From Actinomadura sp. KC06 (GTDB lineage: Bacteria; Actinomycetota; Actinomycetes; Streptosporangiales; Streptosporangiaceae), in NCBI RefSeq assembly GCF_004348735.1, contig NZ_SMKT01000011.1, forward strand, positions 1 through 64,000: a DNA stretch of 64,000 nucleotides, written 5' to 3'. Positions 24,001 through 31,847 of the stretch are shown here, piece by piece. A program made the translations under genes and the position numbers. The stretch's first letter is position 1. Each line of letters begins with the position of its first letter. Under the pieces are notes generated by a model. The model did not search any database. It saw nothing but the letters and a program-made list of their open reading frames with translations, and was not told where the DNA came from.

Positions 24001-25614
24001 CCCGCACACCAGGTCGGCGCGCCAGTCGGCGGGCCCGTCCCCGCGCAGGACGCTGACCCCGACATCTGCCGCGTCCAGCGCCAGGTCCTGGCCGGACGAC
24101 ACGGCCAGCACCACATGGCCCTCGCGCTGCAGCGCCCGGACCGACTCCGCCAGCTCCTCGACGGCCAGCGGGGAGTCGTCGCCCCAGGCGACCAGCTCGC
24201 GGGTGCTGGCGTGCTCGGTCAGGAAGACCACGTCGGCCGCCTGGTGCGCCGCCGACAGCAGCGCCTCGGCTAACGGGTCGAGTGAGCAGCCGACGCGGAC
24301 CCGTCCGAAGAGTCCGCCTTTCTCGTCCGTGAGGTCCAGGGTGACGCCCTGCGGGTCGGCGGGGGCGCCGGACGGGGCGTCCGCCGCGCGCACCAGCCGC
24401 CATTCCGCGCCGGCGCCGCCGTGCCAGGGGCCCGGCCCGGCCAGGTCGCCGGGGTCGCGGCCCGCCAGTACGGCGCCGGCGGCGCGCCACACGCCCGCGT
24501 CGTCCAGGTCCTCGTCGGCGGCGACCGCCGACAGCAGCCGCAGCTCGCCGTCGCACAGGACCGAGGAGTCGATGACGACCGCGCTGACCCTGTCCAGGCG
24601 GCGCAGCGCGGACGGGTCCAGGATCACCGTGCCGTGTCCCGCCAGGTCGTGGGCCAGCACGGCGGCGAACGCGTCCCGGCCGTGCCGCGCCGCCTTGGCC
24701 ACGGTCGCCAGCAGCAGGTCGGCGACGGCGGACGCGTCGCGCGTGCCCGCGAGGACGCCGGCCCCGCCGAGCAGGTGCCCCAGCGCGGTGCGGTTCCCGG
24801 CCTTCTCCACGGGCCCGTCCGGCAGCGGGCACGGCCGCTCGGCGCGGGCGCCGCACTCCTGCGGCTGCCGTCCCGCCGCCGCCAGCCGCGGCTCCCGGCG
24901 CCGCCACGCCGCGCGGCGCGCCCCGATCTCGTGGAGCTGGAAGACCCGGTGGACGGCGTCGGTGACCGGCGGGGCGACGCCGTGCCCGGCGCCCTGGACG
25001 ACGGCGTTCGCGACACCGAGCAGGGCGTCGGCGCGCAGCAGGCCCAGCCGCCGCTCCACGGCCGTGCGGACCTGCGGCATCGAGTCGGCCACCGCGACCG
25101 CGGCCCGCACGGGGCTCGGCACCGGCGGGAGGGCCAGCAGCCTGGCGGCGACGGCGCCGACCGTCCCGGCTACGTCGGCAGCGAGGGCGGACGTGGCCGC
25201 GGCCCAGGCCATCTCGTCGTCGGGCCACCGCGCGTGGGCGTCCTCGTCGAACCGGCCGGCCCGGCGCGCCTCCTCCACGTCTTCGACGACCTCTATCAGG
25301 GCGTCGAGGCCCACGTCGCCTTCCTCGTACGCCACCAGCACGTGGCCGGTGACCGCGTTGACCTCCGCCCAGTTCACGCCGTCCAGCCGCCGCAGCGCCT
25401 CGGTCAGCGCCCGCACGTACCGCCGGTGCCGCGGCCCTTCGCCCGCCAGGCCGTTCGCCTGGATGTGCGCGCGTCCGGCGTGGGCCCACACGCGCCGCCC
25501 GCGGCCTCCGGCGGCCAGGGCCGCGAACGCGCCGGCGGTCCGGGACGCCTTCTCCGCAGCCGCGACCGGGACGCTCAGCACCGACCTGGCCAGGGACGCG
25601 CCCGGAATCCCCAC
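21007..25614 (-). CDS. Giant P-type cation-transporting ATPase (CtpI type) with degenerate N-terminal ATPase half
   Basis: About 1535 residues, twice the normal length and close to mycobacterial CtpI. The C-terminal half is a complete P-type ATPase: TGES, phosphorylated Asp987 in DKTGTLT, TGDGAND at 1265-1270 and at least six membrane helices. The N-terminal half has a soluble HMA-like part and then a second ATPase-like unit that has lost its catalytic residues: DKTGT is replaced by DSSVL around 349, and the GDGxND hinge by SSGQD around 507-510. The ion is unknown. Tandem GTG codons follow a GGAGG site; 25614 has the better spacing. Confidence 0.93.
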   Translation of the reverse strand: MGIPGASLARSVLSVPVAAAEKASRTAGAFAALAAGGRGRRVWAHAGRAHIQANGLAGEGPRHRRYVRALTEALRRLDGVNWAEVNAVTGHVLVAYEEGDVGLDALIEVVEDVEEARRAGRFDEDAHARWPDDEMAWAAATSALAADVAGTVGAVAARLLALPPVPSPVRAAVAVADSMPQVRTAVERRLGLLRADALLGVANAVVQGAGHGVAPPVTDAVHRVFQLHEIGARRAAWRRREPRLAAAGRQPQECGARAERPCPLPDGPVEKAGNRTALGHLLGGAGVLAGTRDASAVADLLLATVAKAARHGRDAFAAVLAHDLAGHGTVILDPSALRRLDRVSAVVIDSSVLCDGELRLLSAVAADEDLDDAGVWRAAGAVLAGRDPGDLAGPGPWHGGAGAEWRLVRAADAPSGAPADPQGVTLDLTDEKGGLFGRVRVGCSLDPLAEALLSAAHQAADVVFLTEHASTRELVAWGDDSPLAVEELAESVRALQREGHVVLAVSSGQDLALDAADVGVSVLRGDGPADWRADLVCGPGLADAWRLLTAVRPARRASDRAAELSLSASALGALLIAGRRPGRRAGRGPLGRAVTSWQDMPPVHAAALAAMLTNAVSARRLDHRPLPPPVVRDAWHAFTAEEAVRRLSRTAADEAEPDGPDSLLTALRSRLAGVPLLRRTVVWPAGAGLRLTAAVRQELDDPLTPVLALGAAASAVVGSSVDALLVTGVMAGNALIGGAQRMRAEKALGELLLGQQVHARRLRPGAKVAPRPGAAAPEAFAHLRSAPAEQVMAGRLRIGDVIVLRSEDVVPADARLLWAESLEVDEATLTGESVPVDKNVEPSPGGDPADRHCMVYEGTTVVAGDAVALVVATAEATESGRAAALAGAADASSSMQTRLAELTHQALPATVLGGAAVTALGMLRGLPLRRALGSGVAVAVAAVPEGLPLVATASQLAAARRLSRLGVLVRTTRALEALGRVDTLCFDKTGTLTEGRLRLVRAAGPARPLPLTGDGGQRILRVAARACPPPHGRQVAHATDRAVLDRAGDLPPDERWSLDEELPFETTRGFSASLGRDGDRTVLAVKGAPEVLLARCARIHAPRRPADRDEPMTAARRRAAAATFRRLAGQGLRVLAIAERPVRDPAKVRGEIAEHVEDLTLLGFVGIADTPRPTAEEAVQRLGDAGVRTTMITGDHPATAAAVAAELGIPGADRVVTGAELDAMSAAERLAAVQEAAVFARVSPAQKVRIVKDLRRAGRVVAMTGDGANDAAAIRRADVGIAVAGRGSGAARSAADLVLTAPDTALILDALREGRALWHSVRDAAAILVGGNAGEVSFTVLGTALSGNAPLSTRQLLVVNMLTDMLPALAVAITPADGDSEAPLGGAPVHGFTGEDMRRALAVRGTATAAAALLSWQAGRLTALVPGGGRRASTMGLAALVGAQLGQTLIARWRSPLVLATCAVSAGALFAVVETPGISQFFGCTPLGPGAWTIVTAAAAAATLGAAVAPRFLPSAGTEVGESHFRFPRVPLVER

Positions 25615-25728
25615 CACCGCTCCTCCCCGACGGGAACGCCGACCGGGTACCCGCGACCGTGCACCGCAAACGGCGGCGGCGCCGGAGCACACGTCAATGA
25701 ATCCGCTTTATTCGGGTAATGCGTCGGC

Positions 25729-26757
25729 ATGCGAATCGGTGTGCTGGACGTCGGGTCGAACTCCGCCCATCTCATGGTGGTGGACATCAGCGTCGGCGAG
25801 CCGCCGCGGCCGGTCACGGCGGTCAAGCGCCCGACACGGCTCGCCGAGGCGATCGACGCGGGCGGGGCCGTGGGCGGCGGCGCGGTCTGCCGCCTGGTCG
25901 GATCGGTCGGGGAGGCCGCGTGCGCCGCGACCGACCAGGGCGTCGAGGAGCTGATCGCGTTCGCCACGTCCGCGGTGCGGGACGCGACGAACCAGGACGA
26001 GATCGTCGCCCGGGTCGCGGCGGCGACCGGCGTGCGGCTCGGGTTCCTGTCCGGCCGGGACGAGGCGCGGCTGACGTTCCTCGCCGCCCGCGCCTGGTAC
26101 GGATGGTCGGCCGGGCGGCTGCTGCTCGTCGACATCGGGGGCGGGTCGCTGGAGATAGCGCACGGGGACGCGCAGGAGCCGGCGCTGGCGCTGTCGCTGC
26201 CGCTGGGCGCGGGACGCCTCACCCGCGAGCATCTGCCCGGCGACCCGCCGTCCCGCAAGCACGTCCGCCGGCTGCGCCGCCGCGTGTACGAGGAGCTGTC
26301 GGAGGCCGCCGCCGAGGTGGAGCCGGGGCTGGACGGCGGGCTCCCGGTGCGGCCGGTGGCGACGTCCAAGACGTTCACGCAGCTGGCCCGCCTCACCGGG
26401 GCGCCCAGGCGCAAGGCCGGCCCGTACGCGCCGCGCGTGCTGGAGCTGGAGCGGCTGCGCGAGCAGATCCCGGTGCTGGCGTCCAGGACCGCCGCGCGCC
26501 GGGCGAAGCTGCGCGGGGTGTCCCGGCCCCGGGCGGCGCAGATCCTCGCCGGCGCGATCGTGGCCGAGGCCCTCATGACCACGTTGAAGATCAGCCGGGT
26601 GGACATCTGCCCGTGGGCGATCCGCGAGGGCCTGGTGACCCGGCGCCTGCAGGCGATGTCCGATCCCGCGGCGGCCGACGACGAGACGGCGCGCCTGACC
26701 CAGGCCGTCCCCGCCCCTCCCCCGGCGGGACGGCCGCCGCTGCGCGCGGTCCCCTAG
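25729..26757 (+). CDS. Ppx/GppA family exopolyphosphatase-like phosphatase
   Basis: A 342-residue protein of the ASKHA phosphatase group, which cleaves terminal phosphate from polyphosphate or pppGpp. The N-terminal phosphate motif is IGVLDVGSNSAHLMVVD, followed by FATSAVRDATNQDE and the DIGGGSLEI motif at about 139-147. It is short compared with E. coli Ppx, as is normal for actinobacterial Ppx copies that lack the C-terminal HD-like domains. It is divergent from the P-type ATPase gene, and the next gene follows after 19 bases. Confidence 0.92.
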   Translation: MRIGVLDVGSNSAHLMVVDISVGEPPRPVTAVKRPTRLAEAIDAGGAVGGGAVCRLVGSVGEAACAATDQGVEELIAFATSAVRDATNQDEIVARVAAATGVRLGFLSGRDEARLTFLAARAWYGWSAGRLLLVDIGGGSLEIAHGDAQEPALALSLPLGAGRLTREHLPGDPPSRKHVRRLRRRVYEELSEAAAEVEPGLDGGLPVRPVATSKTFTQLARLTGAPRRKAGPYAPRVLELERLREQIPVLASRTAARRAKLRGVSRPRAAQILAGAIVAEALMTTLKISRVDICPWAIREGLVTRRLQAMSDPAAADDETARLTQAVPAPPPAGRPPLRAVP

Positions 26758-26776
26758 GCTCGAATCGGGAGGACGC

Positions 26777-27340
26777 ATGCGCAAGCTCGTGGTCACGGAG
26801 AACATCACGCTCGACGGTGTCATCGACATGGCGGAGGGCTGGTTCGACCCGCTCGCCGAGGACGTCGACCAGACCGACATCACGGCGGCGACCACCGAAC
26901 ACCGCGAAGCCGCCGACGCGCTCCTCGTCGGCCGGAACACCTTCGAGGCCTTCCGCGGCTTCTGGCCGAACCAGAAGGACGACCCGACGGGCGTCTCCGA
27001 TTACCTCAACGCGGTGAACAAGTACGTCGTCTCCAGCATCATCCAAGACCCGGAATGGGAGAACTCCACCGTCCTGCGCGGGCCCCTCGTGGACGAGGTC
27101 AACGCGCTGAAAGTGGCCCCGGGCCGCGACATCGTCGCGACGGGCAGCGTCCAGCTCGTGCACGCGCTGATCGCCGCGGACCTGGTCGACGAATACCGGC
27201 TGTTCGTCTTTCCGGTGGTCGTCGGCCACGGAGCGCGGCTGTTCGAGACGGCGGCGGCGCGGCTGCGGCTCCTGGAGACGCGACGGTTCGTCTCCGGCGC
27301 TGTGCTGCTGCGCTACGCGCCGGAGGCCGCCCGTCCCTAG
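26777..27340 (+). CDS. Dihydrofolate reductase-like protein (RibD C-terminal fold)
   Basis: A 187-residue protein of the RibD_C/DHFR-like family: MRKLVVTENITLDGVIDMAEGW at the start, DALLVGRNTFEAFRGFW (NADPH-loop region), YVVSSIIQDPEWENSTVL and GRDIVATGSVQLVHALIAADLVDEYRLFVFPVVVGHGARLF. Such stand-alone proteins are NADPH-binding reductases of unknown substrate. A GGGAGG site precedes the ATG. It is followed 8 bases after its stop by the convergent sigma factor gene. Confidence 0.9.
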   Translation: MRKLVVTENITLDGVIDMAEGWFDPLAEDVDQTDITAATTEHREAADALLVGRNTFEAFRGFWPNQKDDPTGVSDYLNAVNKYVVSSIIQDPEWENSTVLRGPLVDEVNALKVAPGRDIVATGSVQLVHALIAADLVDEYRLFVFPVVVGHGARLFETAAARLRLLETRRFVSGAVLLRYAPEAARP

Positions 27341-27348
27341 GGCGAAGG

Positions 27349-28632
27349 TCAGCCCAGGTCGGCGAGCTTGCGTTCCAGCACCGCGCGTTCGCGCTCGTTG
27401 CCGCACATCCGCACGGCGCGCTCCAGCTCGGAGCGCGCCTCGCCGGCGCGTCCGAGGCGGGCGAGCAGTTCGCCGCGGACGCCGGGCAGGAGGTGCGAGG
27501 TCGGCAGCGCGTCAGCGGCGGCCAGCTCGTCCACGATCGGGAGCGCCGCGGACGGCCCGTCCGCCATGGAGACCGCGACCGCCCGGTTGAGGTCGACCAC
27601 CGGCGACGGCGCGAGGCGTCCGAGCGCCTCGTAGATGAGGACGATGCGCTTCCAGTTCGTCTCGTCCACCGACGGCGCGACGGCGTGGCATTCGGCGATG
27701 GCCGCCTGCAGGCCGTAGGCGCCGAGGCCCCGGCCCGCCTTCTCCGCGCGTTCGAGCGCGGCGCGGCCACGGCGGATCGCGGCGCGGTCCCAGCGGCGGC
27801 GGTCCTGGTCCTCCAGCAGGACGGGCTCGCCGCCCGGGCCGGTGCGGGCGGGGAAGCGCGCCGCGGTCAGCTCCAGCAGCGCCAGCAGGCCGTGCACCTC
27901 GGGCTCGTCCGGCACCAGCCGGCCCAGCACCCGGGCCACCCGCAGCGCCTCGCCGGCCAGGTCGAACCGGATCAGGTCGCCGCCGGAGCTGGCCGAGGAC
28001 CCCTCAGTGAAGATCAGGTAGATGACGCCGAGCACCGAGCCGAGCCGCTCGGCCCGCTCCCCCGCCGGCGGCGCCGCGAACGGCACCCGCGCCGCCGCGA
28101 GCGTCTTCTTGGCCCGCGTGATGCGGGCCTGCACGGTGGCGGTCGGGACGAGCAGCGCCCTGGCGATCTCGTCGCTGGTCAGGCCGCCGACGACGCGCAG
28201 CGTGAGCGCCAGCCGCGCCTCCCGCGACAGCACCGGGTGGCAGGAGATGAACATCAGCGCCAGGACGTCGTCGTCGATCTGGTCCGGGTCCCACAGGACG
28301 TCGTCGTCGCGTGCCGGGTCGGCGGGCTCGCCGCCCGCGGCCGCGCCGCCCTCGCCCAGGTGGTGGGCGAGGACGGCGTACCGGTCGTCGAGCGCGGAGC
28401 GGCGGCGGTAGGCGTCGATCGCGCGGCGCCGCCCGACGGTGAGCAGCCATCCGGCCGGGTTGCGCGGGACGCCGTCGCGCGGCCACGTCACCAGCGCCTC
28501 GGCCAGCGCCTCCTGCGCGAGGTCCTCCGCGAGGGCGAAGTCCCCGGTGTACCGCGCGAGCGCGCCGACGATCCGGGCGGACTCGATCCGCCAGACGGCG
28601 GCCACGGCCTCACGTCCCGTCGGGCCGGCCAT
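27349..28632 (-). CDS. ECF42-type RNA polymerase sigma factor with C-terminal TPR-like extension
   Basis: A 427-residue sigma factor. Region 2 (FALAEDLAQEALAEALVTWP, NPAGWLLTVGRRRAIDAYRR) and region 4 (LALTLRVVGGLTSDEIARALLV, PTATVQARITRAKKTL) lie in the first 190 residues. A long C-terminal helical region follows, with LIFTEGSSASSGGDL, YGLQAAIAECHAVAPSVDETNW and VVDLNRAVAVSMADGPSAAL, diagnostic of the ECF42 group. These are partnered with DGPF/YCII proteins rather than anti-sigma factors, and such a gene lies 33 bases upstream on the same strand. Confidence 0.93.
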   Translation of the reverse strand: MAGPTGREAVAAVWRIESARIVGALARYTGDFALAEDLAQEALAEALVTWPRDGVPRNPAGWLLTVGRRRAIDAYRRRSALDDRYAVLAHHLGEGGAAAGGEPADPARDDDVLWDPDQIDDDVLALMFISCHPVLSREARLALTLRVVGGLTSDEIARALLVPTATVQARITRAKKTLAAARVPFAAPPAGERAERLGSVLGVIYLIFTEGSSASSGGDLIRFDLAGEALRVARVLGRLVPDEPEVHGLLALLELTAARFPARTGPGGEPVLLEDQDRRRWDRAAIRRGRAALERAEKAGRGLGAYGLQAAIAECHAVAPSVDETNWKRIVLIYEALGRLAPSPVVDLNRAVAVSMADGPSAALPIVDELAAADALPTSHLLPGVRGELLARLGRAGEARSELERAVRMCGNERERAVLERKLADLG

Positions 28633-28665
28633 CTCCGCTCCTCCCGTTCAAACCGTTCAGGCCGT

Positions 28666-29085
28666 TCAGAGCTGGCCGTGGGCCTCGCGCCACGCCCGCT
28701 CCTTCTTGATCCACTCGTTGTCCTGGGGGAACTCGTCGATCTCGGTGACCCGGCGGATCTCGGTCTTGAAGCCGGGTCCGGTGAGCGGCTGCCGCTTGGC
28801 CCACTCGACGGCCTCCTCCTTGGACGCGACGTTGAGGATGTAGAAGCCGCCGAACAGCTCCTTCGTCTCCCCGTACGGGCCGTCGGTGACCACCGGCGGC
28901 TCGGACGAGTAGTCGACCACCACGCCCTCGTCCGCGTCGGCGAGCCCTTCCGCGGCCAGGAGGACGCCCGCGCGGATCAGCTCCTGGTTGTACTTGCCGA
29001 CGGTCTCGATCATCTCGTTGAAGTCGATGTCGCCCATGTTCGCGAAGGCCTCGTCGGTGGCGCGAAAGATCAGCATGTACTTCAT
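28666..29085 (-). CDS. YCII/DGPF-domain protein, partner of the ECF42 sigma factor
   Basis: A 139-residue ferredoxin-like-fold protein: MKYMLIFRATDEAFANMGDIDF at the start, VTDGPYGETKELFGGFYILNVAS containing the signature DGPY (usually DGPF), and EIRRVTEID near the end. In actinomycetes this family is encoded next to ECF42 sigma factors and is thought to help set their activity; the mechanism is not established. The gap to the sigma gene holds three copies of CCGTTCA at 9-base spacing. Confidence 0.92.
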   Translation of the reverse strand: MKYMLIFRATDEAFANMGDIDFNEMIETVGKYNQELIRAGVLLAAEGLADADEGVVVDYSSEPPVVTDGPYGETKELFGGFYILNVASKEEAVEWAKRQPLTGPGFKTEIRRVTEIDEFPQDNEWIKKERAWREAHGQL

Positions 29086-29212
29086 GGTCCTCGTCTCCCT
29101 CTGAACTCGTCCGGGCCCCTCTCCGGGACCCTCTCATCCCTAGGTCGAACGGGGGCCGGCGCGGATCGACACGGCCCCCGATCTTTTTTGGAAACCTTCC
29201 CGGCCCGCGCCG

Positions 29213-30601
29213 TCACCGTGCCCGGCCGGGGGTCAGGACGGCCGCCGCGAGCGCGCCCGCGGCCGCGGCGGCGGCGGCGAGGACGAACCCGTCCGTGAAC
29301 CCGTCGAGCGTATCGCCGACCAGGCTGGCCGCCGCGACGCTGGAGATGACGGCGGCCCCGATGGACGCGCCGAACTCGTGGAACGTGCTGACGATCCCGG
29401 ACGCGATCCCGGATTCGTGCGGCGCCACCTGGCCGAGCGCGGTCGCCGACGCGACGACGAACATCGCGCCCGTCCCGGCGCCCGCGACGGCGGTGCCGAC
29501 GACGACCGTCACGGGGGTCATCGACAGGGCGGGGACGGCCATCCCGATCGCGGCGACGACCAGCCCGGCGACCGCGAGCGGACGCGCCCCCGCGCGGGCG
29601 AGGGCCCGGCCGGTGAGGTTCGCGCCGAGCATCGTCGCGACCGCGACCGGGAGGAACAGCAGGCCCGTCCGCAGGGCGCCGAAGTCCTCCGCGTGCTGGA
29701 AGTAGAACGTGCCGAGGAAGAACACCGCGATCATCAGGGCGGTCGCCATCAGGATCAGGAACGTGCCCGTGGCCACCGGGCGCCGCACCAGCAGCGCGAC
29801 GTCCATCATGGGCGAACGAGCGGTCCGCTGCCGGATCACGAAGGCCACGTAGCCGGCGGCGGCGAGCAGCACCAGCGCCCCGGACGCGGCGGTGACCCAG
29901 CCGTGGTCCCCGGCGCGGATGAACGCGTAGATCAGCGACCCGGACGACGCGGTGACCAGCAGCGCGCCGAGCACGTCGAGCCGGGGGCGCGGCACGGCCA
30001 CCGCCTGGCCGGGCAGCATCCGGGCGAGGGCGGCGAGGATCACCAGGCCGAGCGGCACGTTGACGTAGAAGACCCAGGGCCAGCCGGGGCCCGCGGTGAG
30101 CGCGCCGCCGAGCAGCACGCCGAGGGCCGCGCCGCCGCCGCCGAGCGCGGACCAGACGCCGAGCGCCTTGTTCCGCTCGTCGCCGTCGAACAGGCGCACT
30201 ACGAAGGACAGTGCGGACGGGGACATCAGCGCGGCGCCGACCCCCTGCGCGATCCGGCCGCCGAGGAGCAGGGCAGCGCCGCCTGCGAGCCCGGTGGCCA
30301 GCGACGCAGCCGTGAAGATCAGCAGGCCGGCGAGCACCACCCGCTTGGCCCCGAACAGGTCGGCGGCCCGGCCGCCGATCAGCATCAGCCCGCCGAAGGT
30401 GAGGGTGTAGGCGCTGACCGTCCAGGTCACGGCCTGGCGGCCCAGGCCGAGGTCGGTCTCGATGTGCGGCAGCGCGATCGCGACGACGGTGACGTCGAGG
30501 ATCAGCATGAGCTGCGCCACGCCGAGCAGTCCGAGGATGCGCCACCGCAGCGGGTGCGCCGCGCCGTCCCGCGCGGCCGCGTCGTGGGTCTTCTGTGTCA
30601 T
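29213..30601 (-). CDS. MFS drug-efflux transporter (DHA2, 14-TM type)
   Basis: A 462-residue major facilitator with about 14 hydrophobic segments. The start shows the DHA2 signature LGVAQLMLILDVTVVAIALPHIETDLGL and motif A at LIGGRAADLFGAKRV; motif C lies in GVGAALMSPSALSFVV and the following helix. It probably exports toxic hydrophobic compounds or antibiotics by proton antiport. It is divergent from a TetR gene across a gap with a long inverted repeat, a classic repressor-pump arrangement. Confidence 0.93.
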   Translation of the reverse strand: MTQKTHDAAARDGAAHPLRWRILGLLGVAQLMLILDVTVVAIALPHIETDLGLGRQAVTWTVSAYTLTFGGLMLIGGRAADLFGAKRVVLAGLLIFTAASLATGLAGGAALLLGGRIAQGVGAALMSPSALSFVVRLFDGDERNKALGVWSALGGGGAALGVLLGGALTAGPGWPWVFYVNVPLGLVILAALARMLPGQAVAVPRPRLDVLGALLVTASSGSLIYAFIRAGDHGWVTAASGALVLLAAAGYVAFVIRQRTARSPMMDVALLVRRPVATGTFLILMATALMIAVFFLGTFYFQHAEDFGALRTGLLFLPVAVATMLGANLTGRALARAGARPLAVAGLVVAAIGMAVPALSMTPVTVVVGTAVAGAGTGAMFVVASATALGQVAPHESGIASGIVSTFHEFGASIGAAVISSVAAASLVGDTLDGFTDGFVLAAAAAAAGALAAAVLTPGRAR

Positions 30602-30614
30602 GTCGGGCCCTCCT

Positions 30615-30674
30615 TAACTCGTACACTGCCGTACAACTTCTTGGAGAGTAACACGTATTCCCGTGTACGAGTTA
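30615..30674. promoter_or_regulatory. TetR operator region between the MFS and TetR genes
   Basis: Perfect 12-bp arms TAACTCGTACAC (30615-30626) and GTGTACGAGTTA (30663-30674) are 36 bases apart. Each arm is part of a shorter local dyad: GTACACTGCCGTAC on the left and ACACG-TATTCC-CGTGT on the right. This suggests two adjacent TetR dimer sites covering both divergent promoters. The motif resembles the widespread CTCGTACA...TGTACGAG TetR operator. Confidence 0.75.
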
Positions 30675-30685
30675 GGATGAATGCC

Positions 30686-31279
30686 ATGCCCACCGCCGCT
30701 TCCGGCCGCCGCCGGCGCGCAGACGCCGAGCGCAGCATCGCCCGCATCGTCGCCGCCGCCCGCGAGAGCCTCAGCCGGGACCCGAACGCCAGCATCGACG
30801 ACATCGCCAAGGCCGCCGGGGTCGGCCGGATGACGCTCTACGGCCACTTCCGCAACCGGGCCGAGCTGGTCGAGGCCGCGCTGGCGGACGCGCTGCGCGC
30901 CGGCGACGAGGTGCTGTCGGCCGTCGACCTGACCGGGGACGCGCGCGAGGCGCTCACCAGGCTGCTGGCTTCGAGCTGGTCGCTCGTGGCCGAGTCCACG
31001 GCGCTGTTGACGGCGGCGCAGGGCACGCTTCCGCCGGGACGCGTCCGCAAGCTGCACGCCGCCCCGGCGGAACGCGTGGAAGAGCTGATCCGCCGCGGTC
31101 AGGAGCAGGGCGTGTTCCGCACCGACCTGCCGATCGCCTGGCTGGTGGGCGTCCTCCAGTACGTCCTGCACGGGGCGGCGGAGGAGAACCGCACCGGACG
31201 CCTGGAGCCGGACGACACCGCCCGCATCGTCACCGCGACGGCGCTGTCGATCCTGGCCGTCCCCTCAGCGGACGGCTAG
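30686..31279 (+). CDS. TetR/AcrR-family repressor (probable regulator of the MFS pump)
   Basis: A 197-residue regulator. The N-terminal helix-turn-helix is at about 12-60 (SIARIVAAARESLSRDPNASIDDIAKAAG, VGRMTLYGHFRNRAELVEAAL). The C-terminal ligand and dimer domain ends ALSILAVPS. ATG at 30686 is preferred because AGGA lies eight bases upstream; ATG at 30677 is in frame. The last 15 bases overlap the convergent GNAT gene. Position and operators argue that it represses itself and the pump. Confidence 0.92.
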   Translation: MPTAASGRRRRADAERSIARIVAAARESLSRDPNASIDDIAKAAGVGRMTLYGHFRNRAELVEAALADALRAGDEVLSAVDLTGDAREALTRLLASSWSLVAESTALLTAAQGTLPPGRVRKLHAAPAERVEELIRRGQEQGVFRTDLPIAWLVGVLQYVLHGAAEENRTGRLEPDDTARIVTATALSILAVPSADG

Positions 31280-31771
31280 CGCACTCAGCGCCTTGGCGTA
31301 CCTGAGAACGGGGACGGGCACCGTGCCGCCGGCCGAGGTGGGCGCCGCGTAGGTCATGGCGCCGGTGTTCCGCCATCCGTGGAACTCGTAGAAGCGGCGG
31401 GCCCGCGCGTTGCCGGGCACGACCGCGAGCCACGCCTCCTCGTGCTCGCCCGCGAACCGCTCCTCCGCGCTCCGCAGCAGCGCGCCGCCGACGCCCTGGC
31501 CGCGGGCCGCCCTTTCGACCGCGAGCTGGACGACCTCGCCCGCGGCGCGGGCGAGGATGATCATGCCCAGGAAGCGGCCGTCGTCGCCGGTGGCGACGAT
31601 CGTGGAGTCCGCGTACGTCGCGGCGTGGACGGCGAAGTGCTCGGGGCCGCGTGCGTCCATCAGCTCGGCGGGGACGTGACCGGCGTGGCCGTCGAGCCAC
31701 GCCGCGCGCCACATCGGGGCGAGCCTCGGCAGGTCGGCCGTCTCGGCGGGCCGCAGGATCATCGCCGTCAC
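31265..31771 (-). CDS. GNAT-family N-acetyltransferase
   Basis: A 168-residue acetyl-CoA-dependent acetyltransferase. Motif A, VVQLAVERAARGQGVGGALLRSAEE, holds the R/Q-x-x-G-x-G/A acetyl-CoA loop, followed by WLAVVPGNARARRFYEFHGWRNTG, the usual fourth helix and strand. The substrate is unknown; possibilities include a small amine, an antibiotic or a protein N-terminus. It overlaps the TetR stop by 15 bases in convergent orientation. The same gap upstream serves the divergent CGNR gene. Confidence 0.92.
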   Translation of the reverse strand: MTAMILRPAETADLPRLAPMWRAAWLDGHAGHVPAELMDARGPEHFAVHAATYADSTIVATGDDGRFLGMIILARAAGEVVQLAVERAARGQGVGGALLRSAEERFAGEHEEAWLAVVPGNARARRFYEFHGWRNTGAMTYAAPTSAGGTVPVPVLRYAKALSALAVR

Positions 31772-31813
31772 CTTCTCCCGGACGCGCTGTCACTGGCGTA
31801 TCCTCTTACGACA

Positions 31814-31826
31814 GTTACACGGTAAC
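31814..31826. promoter_or_regulatory. Dyad GTTAC-ACG-GTAAC in the GNAT/CGNR divergent gap
   Basis: A perfect 5-bp inverted repeat sits inside a 10-bp sequence GACAGTTACA (31810-31819) that is repeated exactly at 31857-31866, inside the first codons of the CGNR gene. This layout suggests a regulator, perhaps the CGNR protein itself, binding at two places. Confidence 0.45.
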
Positions 31827-31847
31827 CGAGCGGAGGTCACTGGTCAA

